Shown here piece after piece: positions 1 to 14,000 of a stretch of 64,000 nt of DNA. The notes below the pieces were generated by a model. It saw only the letters and a list, made by a program, of their open reading frames with translations. It was not told the DNA's origin and did no database searches. The position numbers and the translations under genes are program-made. The stretch covers positions 1-64,000 of the forward strand of contig NW_021163083.1 in the NCBI RefSeq assembly GCF_004324835.1. The letters run 5' to 3'. The DNA is from Dendronephthya gigantea (Eukaryota > Cnidaria > Anthozoa > Malacalcyonacea > Nephtheidae). Positions within the stretch are counted from its first letter, which is position 1; every line of letters begins with the position of its first letter.

Positions 1-3000
1 ATGTTGAGAAGCCAAGTTGTTGGAAGGTTGAAGGAATTGAGTGAAATTATGGGAACAGATGCTTTGTTGAATGTTGCCCAAGGCGATGAAGAAACATTGC
101 TGGAATTAAAGTCTTTAGGAATATTAGTGGAACCGTGTGATCGTCAAGGATCGACTGCTGAGAAGAATCCTGAAAAAATCAAACTGATTCAGAATGAAGA
201 AAATAACCCTGCTGTTTATAATACGAATGATAATCCTGAGGGGACATGTTTAGTTCAAGAAGATGGACAGCCAGAAGGTTTGGTTGAAATGTCAGTTCTT
301 CCAACTAATAAGAACATCAGTAACTCACAAAAAAGAGGTCAATATGAAAAGCGAAAAGTACCCACAAAGATCTGTTGACGTTGCAGCTGATATTAACAGG
401 AATACAATTAAATCTTGTGACAAGAACTTGGCTACTGACACGGTTGAGGGTAGTGGCTATCGTAAACTACCCGACTCTGAACCTTTGTATGCATCAGAAA
501 GGAATCAACAGAGTTTTGTTCAATCTGTTCCTTCTGTGAACTATCTGAGTAATGAAAATATCTTGATTGGTGGCTGTAGTGAGCCTAGTGACCATGAAAT
601 GTCACAAGAAGGTGCAAAAGACCAGGTTGAATCCTTTATGAATCAGATAAAAGATTCAGAGCAATTTCTGGATCTGATAGAGAACAGAGTTCTAGAGTTG
701 AACAACGACAAGGAAAGTCTAGAAGTCGAAGAGCTTTTAGCAGAGTTTTGTTGTCGAGACCAAGATTTTGAGAACGTTTTAGAAACTGGTATGGGTTTGG
801 TTCGTGATATCTCAGAGGATGAAAAGTTTGGTGTGGAAGAAAAGATTGTGGTGGTTGAAGGTCGATGGAACGACCTAAAAGAAGAGCTTGTCAAACGTAA
901 AACAACAATTGAAACAGTTTTCATGCTTGAGAATTGTCTCAAGAAGTTTGAGAAATTTGTTGAAGAGGTATCTGAGTTTGTGTCTGGTAAAGATGCTAAT
1001 ACTGAGTGGTTATTCACGGACGAAGAGGCTGGTTGTATTGTTGACTGTTACCTGGGTAGGCTTGAACGTGAACAGGTCGCTTTGAAAGGTTTGATTGAAG
1101 GAACGAAGCACATTCTGTCCAATGCTGCTGGTGAGAGTATCGAGGAACAGTTAAATCAGGTTTCTAAGACACAAATGGAGCTTGCAAATAATTTACTTGA
1201 GAAGAAAGCAATGGTAGAACGGTGGGTTGAATTTTCCCTGTCTCTTGAAGGCGTTGAGTGCGAAGTGGAAGCACTTACAGCTGAATTCGAAGATCTCGTG
1301 GAAGGGGAAGATAGCGAGTTCATAATGGAGAGACATCTTAACGAGAGTCGTGTGCATATGTTGAAGATACTCCTAGGAAGTTTAGTGGGAAAACAAAACA
1401 AACTTCGTGAATTGTCCGCTGAGTATAAAGATGTGCTCAATTTCAGTAAAGATTGTGATGAAAAGGTGAAAGAACATGAGACAACTATTTCTAAGAAAAT
1501 AGAACTTGTTTCAGAGAAACTCGAAAAGCTAGAGAGTTATCTGGATAGCTTTAAAGAACTCGAGTTTGAAACAAATGAACTACAAGTTAAAGTAAAAGAA
1601 GCTGACAAAGCCTTGACGACGTTTGGCCAATCCACGTGTGCTGAAGTTCGCTCAAGAACTACTCCACTCGAGCAACTTTCTGAAATCAAGCATTTGGAGG
1701 AAAATATATTGAAACTAGAACCGCGCGTCAAGTTAGTAAAAGAGAAGAGTTTGGAACGGTTAGATCAGCTGGATTATGAGAATTCTGGTTACTGGTTTCA
1801 AGAAAATATCAAGTGTTTGGTGGCCAGCTACGAGAGAGCAAGAACGCGCGTCAGGAAGAACGTAAAATCGATTGAAAGCTGTGTTTCACTGAAGGATAAG
1901 TTCGATTTGAAGTTCCTGGAAATCTCAGCGTTCCTAGAAAAGGTTGAGGAGTATTTAAATGAAGATGAAGAGATTCCAGGAAACTTTGATGTGACTGCAA
2001 AGGAGGTTGCTCTCGTAAGTGGAAGAAGGTTTTTAGAAGAGATGGCACTGAAGGAAGATTGTTTGCGTGAGTTGGTGGAGATGAGTGAAAGCGTGAGTAA
2101 TGAAGATGAGGATGAAAGAGATGTATTGCAGTTGAGGGAGAGGTTTAATATCAGACTCAAAGAGCTGAAGAGGAATGTAGACTGCCTGGATGTGACATTG
2201 CAGTGTTACAATGACTTTGAGGAGAAAGTTGAAGAATTGTCTTCGCTCATGTACGAAGTGCAGGGCTTTCTCTATGGCGAAGGTGTTGAAACAAGAGGAC
2301 TGGAAGATCTGTTGGAACTGGGAAGGTCTTGCTTGGAGAACGTCGAAAACAAGGAAGGAACTTTGATAGAATTAAAGAACAGAGTTGAGAGGCTGACTGA
2401 AAGTTTTCGTGAGGAGGAGAAGGAAGTTATCATCGCAGAATTGGGAAGTCTGGAAGAGAAGTTGGCTTTTTTAAAAGCGACTGTTTTGCAGAGGATGGAA
2501 TGTCTTGAGGCTCTTGCGTCGCGACACGATGTGTACAAGAACGAGCTGAAGGAAGTTAAGAAATGTATTTCATCTTTGGAACAGGAAACAGAGACAAGGG
2601 ATGGTTTGGTGCCTAAAAAGGTAAATGAAAATGTAGACCCCGTAAGCCTTCAACGAAATGGAAAATCCGACAGCGTTTTAACAGTGAAAAAAGCAGAAGA
2701 AAGTTGGTTGGAAAAACTCGAGGCTTTCCGAGCACGGCTTCAAAATTTGGACAAGATGAAGACGGAATTACTTGAGGAGACACAGGAGAGTAACATCGAC
2801 CTCGGCGGCGCCTCGCTGGGGCTTGAACCACTCGAACTGACTGTTGCAGATCTTGAAAGAATCAACGAAAAGAAAATTAAAGAACTTAGAGAACATGAAG
2901 AACAACAGGAAATGATTTCAAGAAAGGTGTCGGAGTTTGAGGAAGAATTAGGACGACTTAGGAATGAAGTTGAAGAGAATAAAGTGGGTCCGATCATCGT

Positions 3001-6000
3001 CGAAGAAACGATGACAAAAACCAAAGTATTGCTACAAGAAGTTGACACTACTTTGGCAAGCGTTGCTCCAAAACAGAGATACTCCGTTGAAAGTATTCAG
3101 TTGATTGAGCGATTGGAAAATATTCGAGATAATTGCATAGAAATTAAGAGGCACCTGATTCGAGTTGATCCGAGTATTGCGCGATTAAGTGAAGATCAAA
3201 TAAGCAGTGAAAGCGGATGTCAAGTTTTGACTGTCGTAGCTGAAAAAGATGGACAGCAAGACATTGCTGGAGATGAAGTAATTCGTGAAGACATCCAACC
3301 GACAGCTAACGTTGCACAAAGAGATATTTCCAATGTCGTCATAACTACTGATGCGACTGACGAAGATACAACTTTAGAAGGAGAGGGTGAAGGCCTACAA
3401 CCAAATAACTCGATTGAAGATAAATCTGATGAAAATGCCAAACACTTCCCGTCGGAGAAACTGATCCAACAACCCAAAGTGAAGATTGAAAGTGTTGCTT
3501 TTGAGATCTTGCAAAGCGAAGTCGAGTCCTTGGCCAACGACGAGGAGGTCATGGCAATTATAATTTCAAACTCTGAACAAACGACTGGAAATTTACATAA
3601 AGAACTTGAAGCGGCACAAGCAAAGCTTGAATTACTTCAACAGAAAGAACAACAACTGCAGAGCATTAGTTCACAAGCTGAAGGCATGTGGGCAACTATT
3701 CCATCCGAGGGACAGAAAATATGTCAGGAGAATATCGTCGAAATTGAGGAGAAGCTTTCGACTGCAAAAGAATGTTTGTTTACGCGGATCAAGATGCTTC
3801 AACAGTGTGCACAGACAAAGGAAATGCTGGAGCAAAATATATTAGAATGCCACGACGTGCTAGACGCTGTAGGTAAATTACGTGAGCCAGCAATGGTGAG
3901 GGAATTTCTTGAAGTGCTCAGAGATCCAAACAGTTGCTTCGAGAATGCAACCAGGTTGTCTTTTGCTTTGAGTGTTGTCGGTGGTATTGAAGAGGAAGAA
4001 TGCTTTCCCAAGGAGCTTGAGGATCTGCGTGAGAGATGGGAAAATGCCATGAAAGATTTAGAACAACGAATAAGCGGGGAGGTTGGGATGGAATTGGAAA
4101 GCAAGAGTAGCAAATACATAAGTGAAAAAGGAGTAGATTTAAAACAGGATCCTCCAGGAGAACTTGTAAAAGGAGTTGCTGACATGGGATGTCAAAGCGA
4201 TGGAAATTCTTTGATGTTGACTGAATACAAGGACAGTGTTATTGAACAGGAAAGGGAGATTGATGCGGATTCCTTAGAAGATGCGGCAGAAATAGAAAAT
4301 CTAGTCGCTGATCAGGAATCAGGAGAAGCTGATGATGGCACATTAATGGTAAATGGTCTTAACGAAGAAGCTGTAATACAACCGCAAGTTAAAGAGGTTG
4401 CCGGGCCTGAAAATGTAATCCAGAAAAGGTCTTCATCATTCAATGAACGCAAGGGGAGTGGTTTTGAAGAGGCTGAAATCGATGTTTATTTCAAAGAAGG
4501 TACAGCAGAGCAGCGAGTAGTTGAGGTGGCTGAGCTGAGTACTCTCTCAACGTTAGAGGAAGAGAAAGCCAAAGATATCAAAGAGGAGAGTGAAAGTGTC
4601 GTGATTTCTGAAGTAGCTTTAGCAGAACAGCAAGTGACAGACAGTTCAATGTTGAACAAACACAATGATTTTGATTCGAGATATGAGGGTGGAAATGACG
4701 TAGGCTCTAAAGACGATATAACTGAACCTGCGAACGAAGGTTGTGAGACGGAAGAGGTTAGGTCCGATATAAATCTTAGACAAGAGGTTTCAGGTAAAAA
4801 TCTTACCCAAGGAGATAGTTTAAAGAATATTACCTTTGATGAAAACACCGGTGAAGACTTTACTCGTAAAAACGACAACCAAGACGAAACCGCCAAGGAT
4901 GAATTTACACAAGAGGACATTATTGAACATGGAATCAACGACGAGAGGTTAGGTTTAGTTGTCAAAGACGAAGCTGGACTATCTGACCTGAGTCGAGGTC
5001 GTATTCTACAACAAGGAACTGGACAAGAGAAAGTAATAACGGAAGTTGTTACCCCGGATGAATATACCTATAAAGAAAGTAAAACTCAGAGTGAATTTAC
5101 CTCGGAGGAATTGTCTCAGAATAATATTACTTTACTAAATGTTTCCCAAAGAGAAATTCGCCATGAACTTCATGTCACTCAAGACAAAGCAATTCAGGAC
5201 GAAGTCGCTGAGAAAGAAATAGACAAAGGAATGACAAACGAGAAAAATGAAGCTGTTGGCAGAAGCGATATCGTGGACGATGTCAGCCTCGATGAAAACA
5301 TACAAGAACGTGTTACACGAGGAGAAATGGCTCCAGTGGAAAGTACTCAGCAAAAGAGCGATCAAGGAGAGTTCATCCAAGGTGAGGAGTCCCGGGATAT
5401 CATTCTCAGACAGGAAGAGACGCTCGATTTAATTTGCTCACGGGTTCCGCAGCAAAATTTCGACTACGGAAGAAAACGCACGAGTGAAGTTGCAGATGAA
5501 GAGAACATTCAAAATCAATCATTCAGAATCATTGACGCTGGAGTTGTTGAACAAGATACCCAGGATGAAATTGCTCAGGTTTCAGTTTCCCAAGCCAAGA
5601 TTATCGCAGACAACAACATCCAAAGCAAACCCATAACAGATTCAAACCATATGCTGGGAACTGATAGACAGATCACCCCAAAACAACCTGCCCTAGATGA
5701 TGTTTCTGATATCGAAGGTCGGCAAAATAATTTCAACGAAACAGGTGGTCTCTCTCCTCGCGCGATTGTTGACAGCAAGATACAGATACAGGATGACAAG
5801 ATACAGGATGACAAAATAGAGGATGACAAGATACAGGATGACAAGATACAGGATGACAAAATACAGGATGACGAGATACAGGATGACAAAATAGAGGATG
5901 ACAAGATACAGGATGACAAAATAAAGGATGACAAGATACAGGATGACAAAATACAGGATGACGAGATACAGGATGTCAAAATAGAGGATGACAAGATACA

Positions 6001-8068
6001 GGATGACAAGATACAGGGTGACAAGATACAGGATGACAAAATACAGGATGACAAGATACAGGGTGACAAAATACAGGGTGACAAGATACAGGATGACAAA
6101 ATACAGGATGACAAGATACAGGATGACAAAATACAGGATGACAAAATACAGGATGACAAAATACAGGGTGACAAGATACAGGATGATAAGATACAGGATG
6201 ACAAGATACAGGATGATAAGATACCGGATGACAAGAGACAGGATAAGATACAGGATGACAAGATACAGGATGACAAGATACAGGATGACAAGATACAGGA
6301 TGGCAAGATACAGGATGATAAGATTTTCATTGAAAAAACAAAAGGGTCTTCAAATGACTACGAGAAAGTTGTGGAACTAGACTTCAAAGATTTTACAATT
6401 CCTTCATTCTTTGTAGCAAGTCAGAAAGATACTCTCCAGGAAACGAAAGCGTTGAAACTAGAAGAAGCTTTGGACACGATAAGCAAAGTTAGCAGTGAAC
6501 TAGCAATGATTAAAAATGTCAGCCGCATTCAAAAAATTTCACCAGAAAATTTGCTTGAGTATGAACGGAAGTCTTTAAATGAACTTCGAAGTATTTCAAA
6601 GAAACTCGAGACAATAGCGTCTGAGGAGTTTAACTTGGATTCGGTTGAGATGGATAAGAAAACTCTCCTGAATAATCTTGTTCGGGAACAGCAACAGGAG
6701 TTGGCGAGAGTTCGCGAGGCTTTAACTAATCGTGTGAGAAAAATTAAAAGATTTTTCGAAATGAAATCGACGATGAAGGATAAAATTGAAGGTATGAATG
6801 TAGTTCTTGAAGAAGCAATATTCCTGGAAGAAGACGATTGTGATTCTAGGGAACAGAAAGCTGAGAAGATGACGAGGATATTGATCGGAGGTGATGATCT
6901 TGCTGAAGAATTTGTTGATTGTATGGCGTCCTTAACAAGCGATTATCCATCGTTGGATTTAAGTTACGCGGGACAAATACACGAGCGATACCAAGCGAGA
7001 AAATCTGAGCTCACGAGGATGTTAGATGTGGCGAAAAAACAACTTGAAGAAAAAGAAAATCTGGAGGATAAAATAGACCTTTGTTCACAATGGTTGGTTG
7101 AAAACGAGAAAGATATTTTGAAAGGAGAGATTAACGATACAGATGTTGATGTTCTTGAAAAAGCTATCAATGATTTGGACGAGTTTCTGGTAGTTTTAGA
7201 TGGAAAAATTGAATATTTTCATTCGTATGCCACAAGAGAACGGCTATTTCTGGATAATTTACCAACACAAGAAAAGGATGTTTTGTTGACGAAGGTGAAT
7301 AACTTGGAAAAACGTTTAGCAGAAGCTCGAGGACTTGTGTTAAAGAGAATAGAAGATGTAAAAATCCAGGTTGATATTGTAAGGCATAGGAATACGGTAG
7401 ATGCTTGTCAGATATGGCAAGAAAAAGTGAAAGATGCTTTAAATTCTTCTGGTAAAAGCTCAGAATGTGTTTTTACCGAACTCTCAGACTTGGTGAGTGA
7501 GGGTGAAGAATTGATCGAGAATGTGAAGTCTTTGCGACAGCGTTCAGTTGAAGACCAGGAGCTGGTTGAATCTGCAAAAGAAGTTCTTCAAACAGCAAAA
7601 GAAGTGATGGAGACTATTTCTAGAAAAGAAGAAGCGATAAAACAGCTCTCGTTCGAGGTTTCAGAACTCGAGAGTCGCATTCTTGTTTGCTTTGAGCGAA
7701 ATGAGAACACTGACGAAATTGAGATTTTGAAGTTCGAGGAGGAAATCGAAAATGCTCGCGAAAGGCTTCAAAATATTTCCAACCAAATAAAATCAGGAGC
7801 TCCCCACCTTGAAGCGTTTCCTGCTAATCCAAGAGAGAATGAATTACTTCAGAGAAGCGAAGATCTTTTGAATGAAATCAAAGAAAGGAATGACAGGCGT
7901 TTGTTGGAGGAGAATCTAGAAGACTGCAAGAAAACCTTGGAGAAAGTTGAGGATATTTGCAACATGCCTGTGACGTTTTGTTTGGATGTTGTCAAGATGA
8001 AAAAGGACTTAGCTGAAATGGGAAAAATTTCACTTGAGTTGAAAGATAAAGAAGCGAAATTACAAAAG
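1..8068 (+). CDS. Giant single exon of the spectrin-repeat gene
   Basis: The exon is open from base 1 to the donor AAAAG|GTAAAT at 8068. Frame 1 is coding-like to about base 340. Frame 2 is then open from the ATG at 263 (an in-frame TAG lies at 251) to the exon end. The switch falls at a run of six A at 339-344, and one A fewer would make the exon continuous. Roughly residues 100-1000 from the 263 ATG are helical coiled-coil/spectrin-like. About 1000-2040 are acidic, low-complexity and probably disordered, including the DDKIQ minisatellite. About 2050-2600 return to helical spectrin-like sequence with motifs such as [11 protein letters not shown]. Exons this long are unusual and are known in giant cytoskeletal linkers. 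The reading frame after 8068 runs into intron. Confidence 0.8.
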
Positions 8069-11000
8069 GTAAATTTTCATTTAAAACCAAATTTAGATGC
8101 AGCCCGAGACCCTCCATTTAGTAATAGTTTTTACAGCATTTCATTGACATTTGTATTTTCCTTTCAATGATAGGTGCAACCATTAGGTAATGAACGAGTG
8201 GCTGAGGTGTTTACAAGCTTGCAGGAACTTGGCGAGGAACTGGAAATGAGGGAAGAGAAGATGGCTGAGTTTCTCTCAACATTACGTCATGTGTTGAGGT
8301 CTATCCAAGAACTAGAACACATCACTCAGGATGAGAATGGAAACGATTGCGATAATGAGGTTTGATGTCACTGAATTGAAGTATATTTATATATCTTCTA
8401 TGAATCTTATATATCTTACATGATCCTCGGTTTTCTCTGTAGTAAAGATCATTGAAAGATGATGATATGGCGTTGGGTTGGAACGGTTTAGAACTGTAGT
8501 ATAAGTCAAGTTTAGGTTTCCCCCTGTAGTAACACTGGTTCAATATATGATTATCCTTACTGGACTTCTAGGCTATATGAAAAACAGTTTAGAACTGATA
8601 GAGCTATCCAGTATAAATAAAGTTAGTTTAGAGATGATCCTTACTGCACCTTTAGGAAGAACAGTTTAGAATTGATGGAGTTATATATATGCGTTATAGA
8701 TTAGTTTAGGTTAGGTTAGCCTCTTATATATAGTTTAGTTTAGGTTAGCCTCTAGAATAAACATCTTTGTAAACAAATCAATACATATTACCACAATGAA
8801 AGCGCTCATAATTTAACAAACTCGTGCACTTTTATGGCTTAATTCCCGCATTTCTATTCTCTACGCAGGAAAAAAGCAAAAACCTGAAAGAAAAAATCTC
8901 TCAAGTTGATCGTGTTAAACAGAGAGTTGATCAGTTATGTTCGCTACCTCAGGAGGAGAAGGATGTTTTACATAAACAAATAAACGCGTTGGAAAGCGAC
9001 ATTAAATTCAAAATGGAACAGCTTGAAAATGGAAAGAGATCTAAAGGGTTCGGTCGTAGACTTGAAAATGTGAGAGATAAGATCGCAGAAATAGAAGAAA
9101 GGTTGAATGAATTTGGAAATGACAGAAAGGTAATTGATGTTAAAAAATATTGTGCCACCGTTTCGATCTCTATACGAATGCAAATGCTTTTTTCATTCTG
9201 TGATCAAAATTTAAGCTGAAAGTTTTTTGAAGAGGTCTAATCATTCGTCCCTCGAGCTTTTGTCTTGTTAAAAAGGTATCACATTGGAGCGGTTTATGTC
9301 ACAAAATATCAACGCACTTGGCTAAACTCGCTCAAAACTTTGGCCAATCTAAGGGGTCTTCGTATCGCCAATATTGACAGCTTTTTTCAATGCGTCGAAA
9401 TAGACATATATCTCAAGGACGCTAAACTAATTCGTTTCTATTATTACAAGTTGAGTGATTACCTGCAGGTATTTTAACAATTAAGCTAAAATGCAAATGA
9501 ACATTACGCAGGTGCTTTCTATATTGGAAAAATCAAATGAAAAGCAATCAGCTGCACACACTAATTTCTGTCCCTGACTCGCTGTACTCTTCTATACGGC
9601 AAAAGGTTGGAAAACCCTCCCACAATTAATAGTTTTATCGTTTTGTCCCGCGGTATACTCGACCTCTCGAATTTCAACGTGCGTCCAAGCACATTTCGAA
9701 AGCGCGTTCAAAGTGTCGAGTTTCATTTAGTATAAACACACGATTATTATTCGCTAGAAAAAATCAGACAACTTCACGTTTCGCTTTCGGATTTGGCATG
9801 AGATGGTTCCTTTAGCCAAGCTTCATCTTATTATAAAATGTTCAAAATGTTACAGTACAAAGATTTTCTGTGAATTACCTGATGGCGTAGCCTTGACAAC
9901 GGATACGCTTCTCAGTTGAATAGACGTGTTTGTAGCTTTCATAATTTACATATTTTAAATACGGTGTGTCTGTGACATGCTTTTATCGTACGTTTGAATG
10001 GACTGCGGTGCTCTAACGCGTAAGCAGGTTATTTACCAAGGGAAAGGCTGCCCAAATCGGACGGAAAATGTCATTGGAACCCGGTTTTGTTTTCAACATA
10101 AGACTATCTAACAAGCTATAAGACTTTGGCCTTTTTACAATTGGATTACCTTTGACATACTCAGATCAACAACGTTTGTCTACTTCGTCTAGTGGATGTG
10201 TTTACAATATATAAGACGATTAACATTTCAAGTTTAGCGAATATATACGGCGCTTTTAAAATGGATTATATCTCGGTTTCAACTGATGTTCGCTGAATGG
10301 AAGCCGAGGGAAATTATTTTCACACGTTTTACTTTCAGGCGTTTAGTGACCAATTCGCGCTTGTCTCGGAAGAGGTTGGCAAGATCGTAGAGGAAGGGGA
10401 ATTGCTAGTATCTAGCGGCAACACAGACGCCGATGGTCAGCTATCAGCGAAGCTTCAAGATGTCAGAAGACGTTTTTTACGGATACAAGAGCTGGTGGAG
10501 AAACAGGACGATTGTTTTGAAAGATTCGAGGACGCCGTCGCGGAGTACAAGCAGAAATTCGAGGCAGTCAAATGCAGGATATCGCTGTCCGGTTTTGAGC
10601 AGCAGACCGGAGTCCCGCGTTCCTTTGTTGAGGTAAATGTCTCGTTGTATGTGTTTTGTGTTAGCCATGTTCTCGCCCTTTGTGTGTGAGATAGCGTGTT
10701 GCGCTTTTATTCCTGTGGCGTTAAGCAAAGACGAGCTTGGTCCGGTGTGTGCATGGAGAGTTCGTCGAATATGTTCAACTCTACGGTGTAGTTTGTGTCT
10801 AAAGACTGAAGCATCTTGCGATGTAAACAATTGGTCGTTTAAAGCACAAGTGTTTTGCCAGCTAATCCGCTTTCACACAAGCAAATTTTTCTTTATGATT
10901 TGATAAAAGTTAGTGTTTGATCTTCTGTCAAGTGTATTTGCCGTGACAAATTTATCACAATTTCCAATTGTTAATATATATTTTTCATGTATTTGTTCGA

Positions 11001-14000
11001 GAACGTTAGCCTGCGAAAACCATGCAATACAGAGAAGAGTCCTTTTCTGATATGGTTCTGAACTAAATCATTGGAATTCACGGTGAAACACTTTCTTTCG
11101 TTTCCTATTGAGGGAAGGCTACACATCGAGTGTTTCCTGTTTATTCTTGGCTTGATATTTGTCTATATAAACGTGAGAAATATGTGTGTAATAAATACTC
11201 CATACCCTAGCAATTCCAATGTTTTTGTTTGGTCTTTTTTCAGAAGTCCTATAAACAGTGCTAGCGGCAATATTTCCTTTCAAAAATAGAAGCGTATATA
11301 TACAAGTTTAAATCCTAAAAAGCTTGTAAAACTTCTTGTAGCTATTTGCATAACATTGTCCAACTTTTGTCTTCATTTAATGTTTCATATTAGGGAATAT
11401 TTGCTATTTTATTTTAAAGTGTGGTTCTACCATTGTTCTTTTGTGTTAAAAATAGTGTGTGTCAGCTTAGAATATCATGACAGTTTGTTATATGTTCGTG
11501 TTTATGTACATGCAATATCATCCCTGGACTGCATTGTGTTAACCCTTGACACGCAATCGCGAAAGATGTTGGGCTACTGTGTAAAACAAAGTTTCGTTTC
11601 TGTAACCACGTTATAATTCTTGGTGGCATGCGAGTGCGAGGAGAGGTTAGCTGTGGTTTTCTCGGAATATTTGCGTTATACTTCCATTGCCACCCATAAT
11701 TATTTGCCCTATACTGCCTTTTCGCAGACAAGACGTTTTTAAACAAATACAGCCCTCCAGCAATCGAAATAAATCTAGCCTTAGTTCAGGGTTTTCCAGA
11801 TTGGATTTTAATGATTTTTATGTTATACGTTTAGAAATGATTTTGTATTTATCCACGTTATCTTGTTGATAAAGGACAACAGGTCTGCGATAGTACAAAA
11901 AGCATTTTCATTCCCATACGAGGTCCAATATTATTTTATGTCAAATCAGATAAACTTTGATATGATGTGATTGGACACAATAAACTTTGAAACTGGTTTC
12001 TTTCCATTATGAATTTCACGGCAATCTCTTCTGAATGTCAAAACATGTGGAAATTTTAATGAAAAACTCGAGTATAATTAGGGACGCGTGTCTGTTCATA
12101 TAATTAAAATGAATTTATAATGCATTTCATTAATACTAATACACTCATACATAATACAACATACAAGCCAACATTTAGGGACAATTCTATTGGCTAAATA
12201 CTTACATGCATCAATCCCTAAGTAGTAGGATCCAGTGTTACTACAGGAGGAAACCTAAATTAAACTAACTTTATTTATACTTGATAGTTTATCAGTTCTA
12301 AACTGTTCTTCCTAAAGGTCCAGTAAGGATCATCTCTTATTGATCCAGTGTTACTACAGGAGGAAACCTGACCTAAACTAAACTAATTTATACTATATAG
12401 TTCTATCAGTTCTAAACTGGTTCTTCCTAGAGGTCCAGTGTAAGAATCATACTAACCGAATCATTATAACTTTTCTAGGAGAAAAATGAACTAACTTTGC
12501 TTGATGAAAATTTCCGAACGCTACAAGCCCTTGGTAGAGAAATTAGATCGTCTGTTTCAGAAGAGCAAAAGAACAGAATAGATTTGTTGCTGAGCGAGCT
12601 TAGAACTTCGTTAAAGATGGTAAAGGCCAGGATATCTGGGGAGTTAGTGGATGAAAATGAACATGTAGGGGAAACGAGGGATACTAAGGGTTTCGGTATG
12701 GATATTAGTCACGCTGTGAGGAGAGGGGAGGATCGCATGATCGGTGCCATGCGGCTAAGTGATGATAGCGATGTGGATAATGAGGAACATCGTGTGTTGG
12801 CAGGTAGTAGTGATGGATCACAATATGGATCAGACAGTGGTATGGGGGACTCTCTTATGAATACTTTCGCCAGTGAGGTCACTGACGGACCTAGTAAGAC
12901 ACCCACAGTGTCGCCAGTCCATAAAGAAGGATGCTCTGAGGCATGTGGAAGTGTGGATACTGTATGTGAGGATTCTCCTGTGAACAAGAGCAGGATAACA
13001 GAGCAATTTGCTCAAGCTAGGTCTGGAAAGTACAGTGAAGGCAGACAAGATAACCCCACACGGACATCGCAGGATATCGATCTTATAGGCCAGGTAGAGA
13101 TTTTGGGTAGTATTGATGAAGTCTCGCCCAGTGACGCGCCAGGAATACCAAGAAAGAACGAGCAATCTATGGCTGGTGTTATTCAATCGCATGATTGTGT
13201 CATGAATGCTATAGGTGATGATGAAAACGTCGATGACGGGAAGTTTGTACTAAAAGACATCACTCAGAATGTACCTCCGGTGAGCGACGGTGACACGACT
13301 GTTCCGAGTTCAGATCTCCCGAGGGACGGTAATCTGATGAAAATTGATGAAGATTCTGATAACGGTTCCTTAGAATATCTTGTTCAAGATAACCTGTTCA
13401 AGATGATTCCTGGAAAAGATTCGCAAACGCAGAATGACATTAGGCTGGATAACTTAGATGCTGAAACAGTACAGCTCGAAAACACAGATCAGGCAAGCTC
13501 TGATTCACGTCCGTTCATTCCAGTAGGATTCTTAGAACCAGAACCTATTACCTTCGACAAAACTCAGGAGGCGTCCTCCCTCCCGGATTTTAAGCCCTCC
13601 GATCAAACACCCTACGAGATGAAAATCTCGAGACATTCACTTCATGACATATCACCCTCGGAACAAACTGCCTCGGAAGATTCGCTCTCCGTGCAAACAT
13701 CCTCGGAAGATTCCTCCCCGCAGAAATCCCCCCAGAAATCTCGAGTTCACGATATCGACGAAGAGCTACTGCTGCGAAATCGTGCAATCCAGGATCTCCA
13801 GCCTGATGAAGAGTTGAGAGAGGGGCAGAACTTGGAGACGGAGTATCCCCTTGTCTCCTCTGCCCCTCCTCCCATGAAGACCGTTGAGGAATTCGTAGAA
13901 GAACCTGATGAGCTGTTTCAAAGATTGGTCGACATCGAGGTAATGCTAAAACCACAAGAAAATGAAGAAGAGAATCTTAAGTCGGCGCTTCTGAAACATG

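Noticed and set aside
339-345. Programmed ribosomal frameshift at AAAAAAG in the giant exon
   Set aside because: The heptamer is not in the X-XXY-YYZ register and the needed shift is +1, not -1; an extra A in the homopolymer explains it more simply.
5575-6380. Minus-strand SSCIL-repeat frame and plus-strand MTRYR frame
   Set aside because: By-products of the 15-bp DDKIQ coding repeat; the DDKIQ frame is the one continuous with the rest of the exon.
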